Position numbers and translations under genes: made by a program. This document shows positions 50,605-61,741 of a DNA stretch of 64,000 bases, in pieces. The notes beneath the pieces are model-generated. The model saw only the letters and a list, made by a program, of their open reading frames with translations. It ran no database searches and had not been told where the DNA came from. This DNA is from Haematococcus lacustris (Eukaryota; Chlorophyta; Chlorophyceae; Chlamydomonadales; Haematococcaceae): NCBI GenBank assembly GCA_030144725.1, contig JASKMD010000017.1:9323029-9387028 (forward strand), given 5' to 3'. How positions within the stretch are numbered: position 1 is the first letter of the stretch; the number at the start of each line of letters is the position of its first letter.

Positions 50605-50758
50605 TCGCAAGGCGCCAGGCACATTGCTGAATCAGAGCGCTGAATGGGAGCGCTGAATGGGAGCGCTGAATGTTCCCAAGAGGCGCCAGCACCTGTGAAT
50701 TCTGTCGGGGTCAAGGAGACACCAGCTTTACCCCCTGCAGCCGCGTGTGGCTCCCATG
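50605..50758 (+). repeat. Captured 5' fragment of the protein kinase gene
   Basis: Nearly identical to 55358-55498, which spans the 5' leader and first codons of the kinase gene starting at 55399. Here the ATG and the MGNLCS codons are replaced by a 13-bp tandem repeat (GGGAGCGCTGAAT), so it cannot encode the myristoylation site. It lies inside the Fanzor cluster, consistent with gene-fragment capture. Confidence 0.8.
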
Positions 50759-50780
50759 CTGGATACCTATACCTGCTGGA

Positions 50781-51040
50781 TACCTGAAAGCAAAGGTTGC
50801 AATAACTTGAGCCGTGACCCATACGCGACTCGCACACAGTAGCTTGTGCACGTGCACACAGTAGATTGGACGCTTGCATGGCGCATTCGATATGTCCACA
50901 TTTGGCTCACCCGGTCAGTAGCCGTGCTGGAAAAAGTATCAAAACCGGTGTTCTGAGCAGCATCAGTAGCAGGGTGCAATGCGACTCAGGCTGTAGTGAC
51001 CACCTTACCCAACCGCATCTAGCAACTGCCTCTGTGTGTC
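50781..51040 (+). repeat. 260-bp repeat Y, left copy
   Basis: Matches 54568-54830 in the same orientation with about 90% identity by eye (CTGAAAGCAAAGGTTGC, then GATATGTCCACATTTGGCTC). The pair brackets the plus-strand Fanzor gene. The short core GATATGTCCACATTTGGCTC occurs a third time at 51331-51350. Confidence 0.85.
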
Positions 51041-51077
51041 AGGCGTTCCCAACATGGGGTTGGTAATCTTCATGCAA
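51040..51077 (-). repeat. R2-type terminal motif between the divergent Fanzor copies
   Basis: Inverse of the 38-bp right end of R2 (10277-10314 and about 24553-24590), with two mismatches. It links the R2 repeats to the Fanzor family-A cluster. Confidence 0.75.
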
Positions 51078-51613
51078 CTGTAGCCCACCTACTCCATCAT
51101 TTGATGTAACGTTTGCTGCGTCTGCTGCATTGCGATATTGCGCGTTTAACGTAAGACCGGATTTGCCATCGGAGTCATTCGATGCGGGCAGCTACATGTG
51201 ACCCCGGATGTGTCCCAATCACAGACCGTGGTTAGCTACACTGGTAAGCTACGTCGGAAGTCTGGCCGCAGACCACGCAGGGCGTGCAAATGATCCTGAT
51301 GCCCGCCTACTGCAGCGGTAGCGCATGTCGATATGTCCACATTTGGCTCACCCGGTCAGAGACTGGAGGCTGAGACAGGGCTGGAGACAGGTCGGCTCGG
51401 CTGTTTGCCATACCTAGCTAGGCAAACTACACAATGCACGACCGTATCTAAAGTACAAGCTGTTGCATTTGCATTGCATGGCTCAACTTCCACAACCGGC
51501 CCACACAACTTCCACAACCCCTGTAAACCTAACCCTGTAAACCTAAGAACGGTTGCCAGGCATGTAAGGCATACGTAAGGATAGCATTGATATGCCTCTG
51601 TAGAGCTTGTTAA

Positions 51614-54287
51614 GTGATGCAGCGAAACAGGCAGCGTAAACGTAACCGTGATGCCTCGGATAGTGAAGTTGACCGCGAGCTCGAGGCTCAGCCAGAGCAA
51701 AGCCAGGCGCAGAAGAACAAGAAGGCCAGCGGTGAAGCTCGCAGGGACCGGCACGACAAGAACACATGGCATGCGAAGAAGGCCAAACGGCATACCGTGA
51801 TGAGGGGTGTGTGCACTGCTGGTCTAGAGGCGGGAGCGGTCGTGGCGTCCGAAGTGGTCGAGGCGCGGGTCGTCACGCAACTCGAGGCTTGGGTGGAGGC
51901 CTGCAGCATGAGAGCTCTGCTCGGCAGCTTGCTACTGGGCCTCGCGGTGCGAGGCTGGTTCACGCGGCTCAGGGGGCTTCCTGACGGGCAGGAGGTCTTC
52001 GAGGAAATCCCAGCTGAGGACGCGTTCATCCCGAACCTGGCGGACCGCAACATGTACCTGCAGCTCATCCGCGGACTGCCTCCTCCCGGAAGGCGCTCCT
52101 CTCAGCCCAGCGCAGCTGTGGAGGATGTGCTGGCCTTGTACCCGGGTCTCCACGCCCGCCTCAACGCTGTACCTCGCTATGGGCACGACTCCAACACCGT
52201 GGACGACGTGGGCACCAAGCTGGAGACTAACTTCGCCAACAGCCTCACCGAGCTGTTCCCCCGCAGGGTTGAGCAAGCGGTGGCTCTGGCTGGAGCCCGG
52301 GTCATCGCTGGCTCATACGAGCACCGGCGCCGCTTGTGGCTGCCCGTGGATGGCAGTCCAGCCTGGACTGAGCGTCAGCGCAGCTGGGTGGCGAGGAGTG
52401 TGCAGGGGAAGGTGGTGACCTGGCTAGAGGGTCAGGAACAGGGTCAGGGTGGGGTGGTGCCTACTGCTGCAATGCGGGACGAGGTGGCTTGGCAGCGGAG
52501 GTTGCTGGGGCTGGGTCAGGGGGTGGTGGTGAACGACGCCTGGCTGGAGAGGGGGGTCTACCGGGGCAGCCTGCTGCGCCATGCAGTGGACATCAGCAGA
52601 AAGCTGGAGGCAGCCCACGTCAGCTGGCAGCTGGACTGGGCGGACTGGCAGGCAGTCGGGGGGCAGCGCAACACCAGGCCCTACCGCCCCCCCTCCCCCT
52701 TTGCGCTCACACCCAGCTGCAGCTGCAAGGCTCACCACATCAAGCTGGACACCAAGGCCCTATTTGGCTTGATGCGTACTGCTGGCATGCTGCCAGCGGA
52801 CATCACCTCCTTGCCCAAGTTCAGGAGTGGTGTGGCCGGGCCCAAGGACAGTGAGGTGAGTGATCTTTGAGTGTGCTCAGGTCAGCCACTGCTTTGATTG
52901 TGGCAGGTTGATGGCGGCAGATTGTTTGAGGCAGATTGTTTGAGGCAGATGGTCTCTAGGTGACCTCAAGTGTGTTGTGGTGGCTGATGTTGGCTGCATG
53001 TGGCCAACCGGTGGAACGCCTTCCTGCCCAACCTCGCAGCCGTCCGGCCCAACGTCGGGCAGATATTCGCGCAGGTGGTGCACACTGACGGAGTCGCTAT
53101 CAGCGTGATGTTCATCTGCCCCAAGCCAGCAGAGCCGCCCGACAAGCTGCCTTGCATGGGCAAGGAGGAGGGCGCTGTCAACCCGCTGGCGCACCTGCAC
53201 GCGGACTGACTGGGCTGCGATCCAGGCAAAACCAACATGGCGACAGTGGCCCACGAGGAACGGTACCCCTCCGGAGCTGTGCAGTCCGTGTGGCAGCGCA
53301 GCCTGACCGCGGGGCAGTACTACCGGCAGGGCGGCATCACGGAGCACGCCAAGGAGTCCAAGGTCTGGATGGCCGGCATCCAGCCTCAGCAAGATGAGCT
53401 GTCGCAAGTCACCAACTACACCGCCTCGCTGCAGCGGTACCGGGAGTACGCTGACACGACGCTGGCGACCTGGCCCGCCATGTGGGCCGAGATGTCCAAG
53501 CGGCGCTGGAGGCAAGCAGCGCACGGTGGCCAAGTTCTGGGCTGAGGTGAGTAGGCCGTACCCCCAGCCAGTATGTGTGCCAGTATGTGTGCTCACAATG
53601 CTAGTCTTTGCCATGACTTGACCTGAGCTCACAATGTGTCTCTCCTTGTGTGCCCTGGCTGCAGACTGTCAAGGGTGCCAAGGTACGCTGAAACTCGGCT
53701 GCCACAGGTCGCCTCCTGGCCCTGGCCTATGGGGCAGCAGGCTTCAGTGGCAGTGGCAGCATTGGCAGCAAGGGTGTGCCTGTCAAGCAGATGCGACGGG
53801 AGGCATGCAAGCAGTTCCCCGGGCGTGTGGTGCTGGTGCATGAGTTCCGGACCAGCCGGGTCAGCTCTGCCCGCACCAACGTGGTGGCAGGTCAGGCTGA
53901 GTCCTTCAGGTGAGAGACTTCAGATGCATTCGCACTGTAGGAGTAGAGTCATTACATAGCTGTATAGACTGTGCCCTGCACTGCTCAGGCTATACATGGC
54001 TTGGCTTAACACTTGGTTTGTCAAGGAAGGGTCTTACAAGTGAGCAGTGACATATGTTGCCTTGCAGGTGGCTGCACCCGGTGCGCAGCATGGCGACGCG
54101 GTCCCGGATCCGGGGCCTGATGTGCTCAACAAGCAACGGCATCAGGTTCTACGACCGAGACGTGTCAGCCGCGCTGAGCATCGCCCGCATTGCAGCCTGG
54201 CCGGATTGCAACCTGACAGAGGCCTGCTGCGGAAGTGGCAGCGGCGGCACCAGCGGCAGCGATAGTGACATGTGTATCATGCCATGA
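51614..54287 (+). CDS. Fanzor family A, RNA-guided nuclease homologue (TnpB/RuvC), near-complete but damaged
   Basis: Eukaryotic relative of TnpB/Cas12. The first frame (51614-52855) encodes a basic, NLS-like N-terminus and a helical domain. The next block, from about 53000, has VANRWNAFLPNL and VVHTDGVAISVMF. RuvC-I reads LGCDPGKTNMATVA (53213 on). RuvC-II reads VVLVHEFRTSRVSS (about 53827-53868) after AYGAAGFSGSGSIGSKG. RuvC-III reads RFYDRDVSAALSIARIA (about 54145-54190); the stop is at 54287. The zinc-ribbon region is degenerate (RGLMCSTSNG). Problems: an in-frame TGA just before RuvC-I (HAD-stop-LGCDPG), a likely frameshift near 53511, and no acceptor AG for the 52856 intron. It is probably a recently inactivated copy, or spliced in a way I could not resolve. 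Confidence 0.8.
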
Positions 54288-54497
54288 ACCAAATCATAAA
54301 AAACAAGAGTGTGCACAGGGTAGGGCTCTAGCGAATAGGTTAGGGACACGTAGGGTAGGTCCCGACTCCTAGGTTAGGGACACACACCGGTCTCTCACTG
54401 CTGTGGAGAAGTGTAGGGGGCTCCAAAGGAGGATAGGGATACAGCGTTGTTGATATATCCATTCAGATATATCTACTGTCATACAGGTAGTTGTATG

Positions 54498-54830
54498 GCA
54501 GAGCTGGTAGTGATCCTATCCCGGGCCAGGGAGTAATGACAAGCTTACAAACTTGGGGCCATATACCTGAAAGCAAACGTTGCGATAACTTGAGCCGTGA
54601 CCCATACGCGACTCACACAGTAGCTTGTGCACGTGCAGAATTGGACGCTTGCATGGCGCATGTCGATATGTCCACATTTGGCTCACCCGGTCAGTAGGCC
54701 GTGCTGGACAAAGTATCAAATTCGGTGTTCTAAGCAGCATCAGTAGCAGGGTGCAACGCGTATCAGGCTGTAGTGACCACCTTACCCAACCGCATAGATG
54801 CAGATGATAGATCTACCAACTGCCTCCGTG
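54498..54830 (-). mobile_element. Internally deleted family-A derivative
   Basis: 54498-54560 matches the inner end of fragment A2 (49885-49940, AGGGAGTGACGACAAGCTTA region) and is joined directly to repeat Y (54568-54830), which in the 50-kb copy lies upstream of the start codon. About 830 bp of coding sequence has been lost between the two blocks, as in MITE-like derivatives. Confidence 0.65.
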
Positions 54831-54871
54831 TGACATCCGTGCAAGGTAGCTGTGGTGATAGGCAGAAGCAG

Positions 54872-54975
54872 CCCCCTTGTCCCTCACTAGGGCCTCCGTT
54901 TGAGCCGGACCAGTAGTGGCCACTAGCAGCCACTGGCCGGAATACTAGGAACCACTAGTAGCCCGACTCACCTGG
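54872..54975 (-). mobile_element. Family-B 3' end fragment B4
   Basis: Matches the outer ~95 bp of the conserved family-B 3' segment (CTTGTCCCTCACTAGGGCCTC, then GCAGCCACT), but the hairpin arms have mutated and no longer pair fully. Nothing else of the element is present. Confidence 0.65.
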
Positions 54976-55210
54976 TGTTCCTGGAACATGAGCAGATTTG
55001 GCTTTGGCATGGGTAGATTCGATCAGAATTATTGTGGTTCACTTGTTCGTCGTGACCAGTTGTGAGCTTTCTGTCTGAATGTGAAGCCGCGCCCATCCTA
55101 ACCTAACCCTATCCTATCCTGACCTGTGACCACATGACCACATGACCACATATCCACACATATCCACACACATCTAACCGCTATCGCAACTCCTGAACCC
55201 CACAGCCCCC

Positions 55211-55330
55211 ATGCTACACCAAAATAAAGCTTGAGTTGGAATCGAACCTGGCTGCGAGCTCATCATTGTAAAGGCTACCGACAGTGAGCCTACTGCCCAC
55301 TTCAGCTCAGCCTTCTGGTGTGTGTGCCTG
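55211..55330 (-). repeat. SINE-like repeat R3, copy 2
   Basis: Minus strand contains GGTTCGATTCC, a consensus RNA polymerase III B box, about 40 bp downstream of a weak A-box candidate. Partner of 41903-42025. Probably a tRNA-derived short interspersed repeat, not a tRNA gene, because no acceptor stem pairs. Confidence 0.45.
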
Positions 55331-55398
55331 TGCCAGTGCCTGCGCCTGTGCCACACACATCGCAAGGCGCCAGGCACATTGCTGAATCAGAGCGCTGA

Positions 55399-58300
55399 AT
55401 GGGGAATCTATGTTCCCAAGAGGCGCCAGCACCTGTGAATTCTGTTGGGGTCAAGGAAACACCAGCTTTACCCCCTGCAGCCGCGTGTGGCTCCCATGCA
55501 CGCGACTTGGCTTTGCCCGTTGCCCCCATTGACCCGTGCTTATTACCACGGGACTCGAGGCCAGAAGCACCAAGCTCACATTCGTCTAGGACCGATGAAC
55601 TCCGATTGAGCAACCCTCTCTTGTACGAGACGGATCTGCGACCTGCAAAACGTGATGCCCTAACAGGTGATGCCCTGGCGGTCTACGCACAGCAAAAGCC
55701 GGGTTTGCCCCCAGACTTTTAAGTACAGACGATGCTGCGGATGACATGCTCCCCTCTGGAGGTTCTGCATGATCTGCAGCTACTATCCCTCATTGGGAGC
55801 GGGGGCTTCGCTGCAGTATTTGCAGGTGGGTGTGGTGCCGTCAGTGCCATGCCGCTGCATGTGAGTTATGAGCGACAATGTTGCTGCTGCAGGCCTTTGG
55901 AGGGGCAATGGGGATGTGGCCGTCAAACTGTGCGTCACCAATGCGACAGAGGAGGGGCGCTTGCCTGGCCGTGCCATCACTGAGGCAATTCTCAGCAAAG
56001 GCTTAGCGCATCCTTCCCTAATTCAAACGTGGGCAAATGGTCTGAGGCAGCTTTCATATGCCAATTTGTTATGTGCAACATCAATAAATGAATAAATTTC
56101 AGACACAGCCTGTGGCTGTGACTTGTTGAACCTGCAGGTATGACGTACGATGTTGCCGCATCACCCAATCATTCCTTGATTTTGTGAACCGCCCCATCCC
56201 AGTTGAGGAGCTGATGCAAGTGCCAGATGCGGTGCCCAGGCATTCTGCCACAGCTGTCATTCGCACCGACGGCAAAGGGAATGAGTGCAACCCCATGGAG
56301 CTGGCTCTGTCTCAGCAAAGCAAGCACCAGGAGGGTGTGGCAGCCCGGCACCTGGCTGTGTCAAGGCTAGTGCAGGAAGCCAACAACAACAGCACGTCTG
56401 GCAATTCAACAGGCTTAGGTCAGTGTCCGCTGAAGCCTGAGGACAGCCTGACTCCCATCCGTCCTGGTGCTGGGCGCAACAGCCTCGACATGTGCAGTGG
56501 CAGCAACCAGAGCTGGGATGACTTTGGCAGCCTGCTAGACCTGCAAAACTCACAACCAGTGTCCTGGGCTGAGGTGCGTCTGGCATCACCACCCCTGCAT
56601 CTCTATGCACCAGCTGCACAGCTGGTTTTAGGAAAACATCACTCTGATGTTGCAGGGGTCATTATCATCATCACCATCATGGGTACATGGCACTCCCCTG
56701 TGATGCTGGCGCCTTACGCTGCGCTGGCTTCACTATCATCTCTGCACCTCCATGGCATGTCTCATCCATCCCTGAGTCCATGCATGGGCCTGCCTGCTTG
56801 GCACAGGTCCTGGAACTGCTGCAGGCCAGTGCTGGCCAGGTGCTGACGGTGCTGATCATGCAGCGGGCAAAGCTGGGCACACTGTGGCAGGCAATCCAGG
56901 TCAGAAGAGCCAGGCTCCCACAGGCAGTCTTACATGCAGTCTGTGGTGCTTTACAGCTGCATGTACCGCTTCACCCCATATCTTGGCCGGTCACCTCATT
57001 GTCCTGGTTGGCTGCCGTGGGCCATGTGCAGAAAGGTCTGTTCCAGCCACTGCCTGGGATGCCCCACCATGAGGTGTACAAGCGGCAGCGGGCCTTTATG
57101 CGCACTGCCTGCGAGGTCGCCGCGGTAGGCATGGAGTAAAATCTCTTCCAGCCTCAGCACACAGGGCTGATTGGCAACTTCCCTTCATAAGATCAGATCA
57201 GACCACTAGCCAGTCATTTCTGCCGGTCCTGAATTAGCCTGGCCAGGCACTATATGGCCCTTGCATCTCTGATATCTCTGGCAATCAAGTGAGATGCAAA
57301 CACATCAGGCAGGTACTGCCAAGTTGCTTGGAGTGCTGCCCTCTCACTGTGTCTTGATGTTGATGGCTGGGAGTGGACAGCATATGCTGCAGGCCAAAGG
57401 TACAGCAGGCAGCGCTTTAAAAGCTTAGCCAGCGCACACCAGGCAGTTGCAGTACTGGGTCATGGTGGTATGGAGGGCTATGGGTGTAAGGAGGGGGTGA
57501 GCTGTGAAGCAGTGAACCTGTAACCTGCTCGGCTGCAGGGCTTGGAGTTCCTCCACAAGCACAACGTGGTTCATGGGGACCTGGTGAGCACACTTGCCAC
57601 ACATGCAGCTGCATACTCAACATGTACCTCTGCATGCATGCATGGTCACACATGTGTTGCTGACAGCAGGAGCCTGAGCAAGCCTGAGTAGTCACCTACA
57701 GCTGACATGAGGCAGAGTCTGTGCAGTCCAGCCGACAGCTTGCCTTGGTGTGCTCAGTCTCATCACAGCCTGCAGCAGCAGCTGCCCGCTGTTGATGCAC
57801 GCAGAAGCCCAGCAACTGCCTGCTCAACGAGTCGCGGAGCGATGCGCGTGGCTTCAGCGCTGCGGTCAGTGCACTGGGGGTGGTGGCATCGCAATGAAGT
57901 GCATCCCTGACAAACTCAGACTTCTGGGTGCCAGGCCTGATCATCCTCAGTTGCCCTGAATGCTTCATTCTTCAACGCCTGGGATTTGTACTCTTCAAGG
58001 ACTCAAGGCACATCTTCACGCACACACAGGCAACCTGTCAGATCTGCTGTCCCACCCGCCTGTCTGCCTTCTCTTGCCTTCCCTCACCCCCGCCTGCCCA
58101 CCAGCCCTGTTCATCTATCTGCCTGACCTCCATTGCCCCATGATTCAAGCACTAGCCGGCAACATAGCCCACCCTCCTGCATGTATGTCCAACGGCCTTG
58201 GTGCCTGTCTAGGTGAGTGACTTTGGACTGTCCACCCTGACCTGTCCCACGCTGGACGAATCAACAGATGCAGCCCCAGGCACAGCACCTTGTAAGTGTT

Positions 58301-60233
58301 GGTGCTGTGCTGCCACTGGTCACAACCCTGCATTTCACAAGACAGCTGTGCTGTGCTGTGCTGTGCTGTGCTGTGCTGTGCTGTGCTGTGCCACTCGCTC
58401 GCTCACCCACCTTCTCAATGGCTGCCCACAGCAGCACTGCCAATGTTGCTGGCATTGCTGTCAGACACCCTAGGTCAGCAGCGGCCATCACCAGGATCAC
58501 CATCAAATCTGCCTCCCTGGCCATGGCCATGCCCTTAACAACTCTACCTTCACCATAGTGAGGGGTGGGGCTGTGGGCCACCCCTAGCTATCCTACTGGC
58601 CCTAGACTGCCCGTGCTGTGTTTCTGTGCCGCAGACATGGCACCAGAGCTGCTGCAGAACTCTCCTCTCAGCCCAGCATCAGACATGTGAGTGCTGGCAG
58701 ACTGCTGGCTGTGGCTATGAAAAGCTGGCGGAGCATGCACATGCTGGCTACTGACTGGTTGTGCTGCTTTTCTTTTGTTCATGGCAGCGCCAGAATGGGA
58801 GCACAGTAGTTGGGGGGCTTCCACATCTAAGGGGAATCACATCTCAGGGCCTGAGCCAGCCAGTCATGCTGAGCCGAGAGGTATGTCGCCTGACACGTGC
58901 ACCTGCCAAGTCCCATTGCGTTTGTCTGCTGCTGCACAGCTACGCGTTTGGCATCATGTTGTTTGAGATGGCGAGCAGCAGCCGCGCATACTCTGGCTTG
59001 AAGCTGGGTGAGTGTGGTGGAGGTGTGTTGGAATAGTGTTGGGAAGTGGATGACGCTAGTGCAAGTGGATGGACCAGGTGAGATAACAATGGGGAGTTAC
59101 AGGGCGTGTGTTGCTGGTGGGTGCAGTCTCCACAGTTAGGCGAAAGAGAAAGGAAGAAATAAAGAAATATACGCAAAGCATTCGCCTGCGTGGCAGGGCC
59201 AAACGTGCCCCCACGGATCCGCACCATCACCCCAGATCACAATTGTGCGTCTGGCTAGGTTCGAACCCGTGACCTTAGCATCCGCCAAAGCGACTTAGGC
59301 CACTCGCCCATGGAGTTGGGGGTGGCCGTCCCCTTCCCTTGCGGGATGCACAGTTAGGTGGTGAGATCAGGCAGCGCTCTGGTGGTACCTCCTTCCTTTA
59401 TGTATGTCGAATTGCTGGAATATGTTTTACAGTTCTAATATTTATTTCTCTCAATGGTCTTTTGCTGCTGCCGTCTACTTGGGTGTGTCGCGCTCTTGAG
59501 CCAGCCAGGTAAGAGTGCACCATCACATGTAATCATCCTCATAGTAGCATTGTTGGCGTTGCGTCTACTGTCTATTGCTCTCTGCTTGTTCCTAGCCATA
59601 TTGCTGCTTCTACTGGTGCTGATGCTGCTGCTGGTGTCCTCGCAGTCCAGCTCACAAGGCTCGTCTTGGACGAGGACCGTCGCCCCTTATGGCCTCCAGA
59701 TGGAATGCCAGAGATGGGGCACTTATATCTCAAGTGGGTCACACTGCCACAACTAGCTGCTTCCAGGATAGACCGACCCTCAAACCACCCAGCGGCAGCA
59801 GTGCTCCTCAGGGCGGCTGCAACAGGCCATGCAGCCCACCCTCTCTTCACCCCGAGCCATGACAAAGTAGTTGAAGTGCCTGTAAGCCACACCCTCAACC
59901 CCTCACATGTCACCCTGCTTCAGCTTCATGTTCATGTTCAGGCCTGGCCTGGCCTGGTGCCATTTCGCCCCATCCTGCCCCAACATTGTCAGGGCTGCTG
60001 GGTTCAGGTGTGTGGCCCGCCTGCCTGAGAACCGGCCCACCTCCAGCCAAATAGTACGCCTCCTGCAACGCCTGGAGCGCTCGCTGCAGAAGCAGACCCG
60101 CGCAGCTCGTAGGGTCAGGCAGCAGGACATCCAAGGCACCTGTGTCAACAGCGCCACCAGCGCCACCCCTGTCCAAGATCACAGCGCAGCAGCAGCGCAG
60201 CACCACCCCCCGTCAGCTCCAGGCGTGACCTAG
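55399..60233 (+). CDS. TKL-like protein kinase with N-myristoylation signal
   Basis: Starts MGNLCSQ at 55399 (Gly2 and Cys5 suit myristoylation and palmitoylation). Exons: 55399 to about 55680, about 55729-55825, 55893 to about 56039, 56138-56573, 56807-56899, 57032-57124, 57539-57583, 57805-57864, 58213-58291, 58635-58686, 58940-59007, 59646-59733 and 59993-60233. Kinase motifs in order: IGSGGFAAVFAG, VAVKLC (ATP-binding Lys), TEAILSKGLAHPSLI (alpha-C Glu), VVHGDL and KPSNCLLNE (catalytic loop), SDFGLS, MAPELLQN, SDIYAFGIMLFEMAS and RLPENRPTSSQIVRLLQRL. An insert of about 140 residues lies between alpha-C and the hinge. HGDL replaces the usual HRDL, seen in other TKL kinases. The first intron is uncertain because an in-frame TAA occurs at 55720; starting at ATG 55732 would lose the myristoylation site. 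Confidence 0.88.
58346..58389. repeat. (CTGTG)n repeat in a kinase intron
   Basis: About nine CTGTG pentamers in the intron 58292-58634. Confidence 0.85.
59125..59312 (-). repeat. tRNA-derived SINE candidate in a kinase intron
   Basis: On the minus strand from 59312 it reads GGGCGAGTGGCCTAAGTCG (A-box-like) then GGGTTCGAACC (perfect B box, 59249-59259), followed by about 100 bp of unrelated sequence with an A/T-rich end. The T-arm and acceptor stem do not pair properly, so a functional tRNA gene is unlikely. Confidence 0.5.
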
Positions 60234-61475
60234 GCAGCGGTGCCACACCAGCAGCCAGGGGCCCAACCTTGCGTCTCACAGCTCACCTGAAGGGAGCTGG
60301 AGCAGCAGCAGCAGCAGCAGGCGCCCACAAAGCAAGACCTGTATGGCTGTGCTGAGCCTGGCCTGCATGGCTGTGGGGACTATAACTGTTGAGGGTCATT
60401 GCCCACACTTAATGCAAGTCACAAAATGTTTGGGTGCAGCCACCTTGGCTGAGGAGCACTGGGACAGCAAAGCCTATCTGGGCATGCTCTCACAAGCTGT
60501 GGGTCAGCCTGCATGCCTGCCTGCCTGCCTGCCTGGTGCATGGGCATGGGCAGTCACAGGTGACCCATTGTGAGGGGCAGATGTCCCACAACGCCGCATC
60601 ATTGCCATGGCGCAGCAGCACACCCTGCAGCCCAGCAGCTCACTCACACACCCTGACTGTCATTTGTGCTTGGCCTTCACCCTTGAGGCGTCCAACAAGT
60701 GGGTCCAACAGCACGATTGCAAACTGCCCTAGCACGACTAGCATTGCCAACAGCACTCACATGTATTGCCGGTGCAGCCAGCGCCAGCACCTGCTTGCCC
60801 CGCAGCAGCAGTGGGGGGCATCAGCCTCATGTGGCTTTAGACCAGCTACAGGGCCCAGTTGGTCCAGGGTCAGCAGCCATGCGGTTCATGGGACGCTGCT
60901 AGGGATATGGGCCAGCCAGCTCTGGGGAGATGGGTCAATGGGTAGTGGGCCATGATCGTGCTGACCCTTGGAGGAGGTGACATCAGAAGGGCTCTGCACC
61001 GTCGTGCTGTCTGTGCAACACACTAAGAGCCCCCGTGTGTTGGGGTTTGTTTGATGGGTTGCTTAAAGCGCAAAGGTGTCGCTGCACAAGATACATGGTA
61101 GCGTGGCTGAGCCACACTTCAAATGGACATCAACATTGCCAGTCATTGTGCATTGTCCCTGGTGTGTCATTGCTCGTGCTTGCGCGTTGTCCCTCACAAT
61201 TCATCGCAATGCCGTAGCCAGCACATGTAGATCTCGTGCATTGTTCAGTGCAGAGTGCATGGTGAGTTCTTGTGCACCTGTCACAGCAGCTTCCTGTGGA
61301 AATTGTGCTTGTCAAGCTTAGTCAGGCGAGCTGTTGATAGCGAGTTGGAGGTGCTTACATGGTAGATTATAGAAGCTGCCTTCTCTGTATTTCATTTGAC
61401 GTAAAGTGTTCCGTGTGCTTGCTGTGCCTCAAGTGTGTGGCCATTTGCAGGCTTTAAAAGGTCGTCATATCTAGC
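60234..61475. other. Intergenic region downstream of the kinase gene
   Basis: Contains a short TGCC run at 60512-60537. The few short frames are composition-driven; no gene is supported. Confidence 0.5.
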
Positions 61476-61485
61476 TCATCTTGTA

Positions 61486-61553
61486 GATAGGTGGCTTACA
61501 CCGCTAAAGCCGTCAGCCGTAAGGCTGCTTGGCCAGTGTAAGCCACCTATCTA
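61486..61553. mobile_element. 68-bp inverted-repeat mini-element
   Basis: Perfect 16-bp inverted arms (GATAGGTGGCTTACAC at 61486-61501, inverse at 61536-61551) surround a 34-nt centre that can itself pair partly. Flanked by the 10-bp direct repeat TCATCTTGTA (61476-61485 and 61554-61563). It looks like a very small MITE insertion; a hairpin RNA precursor is the alternative. Confidence 0.6.
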
Positions 61554-61638
61554 TCATCTTGTAACCTTCGTCTGGTCCCGTGGCGCATAGTTTTGCCTAC
61601 AGGTTTCTTTCAGACGTGTGTGCGAGAGAGCCATGCAT

Positions 61639-61735
61639 TGGGTAGGGCTCTATCGACTCCCAAGGTTAGGGTCAGGTAAACCCCAACTAACAGGAAACCT
61701 ACCCCTGGTAATTCCCCGACGCCGCATCTCAGCCC
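61639..61735 (+). mobile_element. Fanzor family-A/R2-related remnant at the B3 insertion site
   Basis: GGGTAGGGCTCTA with the following CGA resembles the sequence just after the family-A stop (54319-54345). CCCCAACTAACAG and CCCCTGGTAAT match 9305-9342. The family-B copy B3 abuts it at about 61736, suggesting insertion of B into an older A/R2 copy. Confidence 0.45.
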
Positions 61736-61741
61736 CCTTGT

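Noticed and set aside
54872..54975. Compensatory base changes in the family-B hairpin of fragment B4
   Set aside because: I compared the arms base by base: two pairs are lost without compensation, so it does not support covariation.
59240..59312. Functional tRNA gene (minus strand)
   Set aside because: A and B boxes are present, but the T-arm and acceptor stem do not pair and no anticodon arm forms cleanly.
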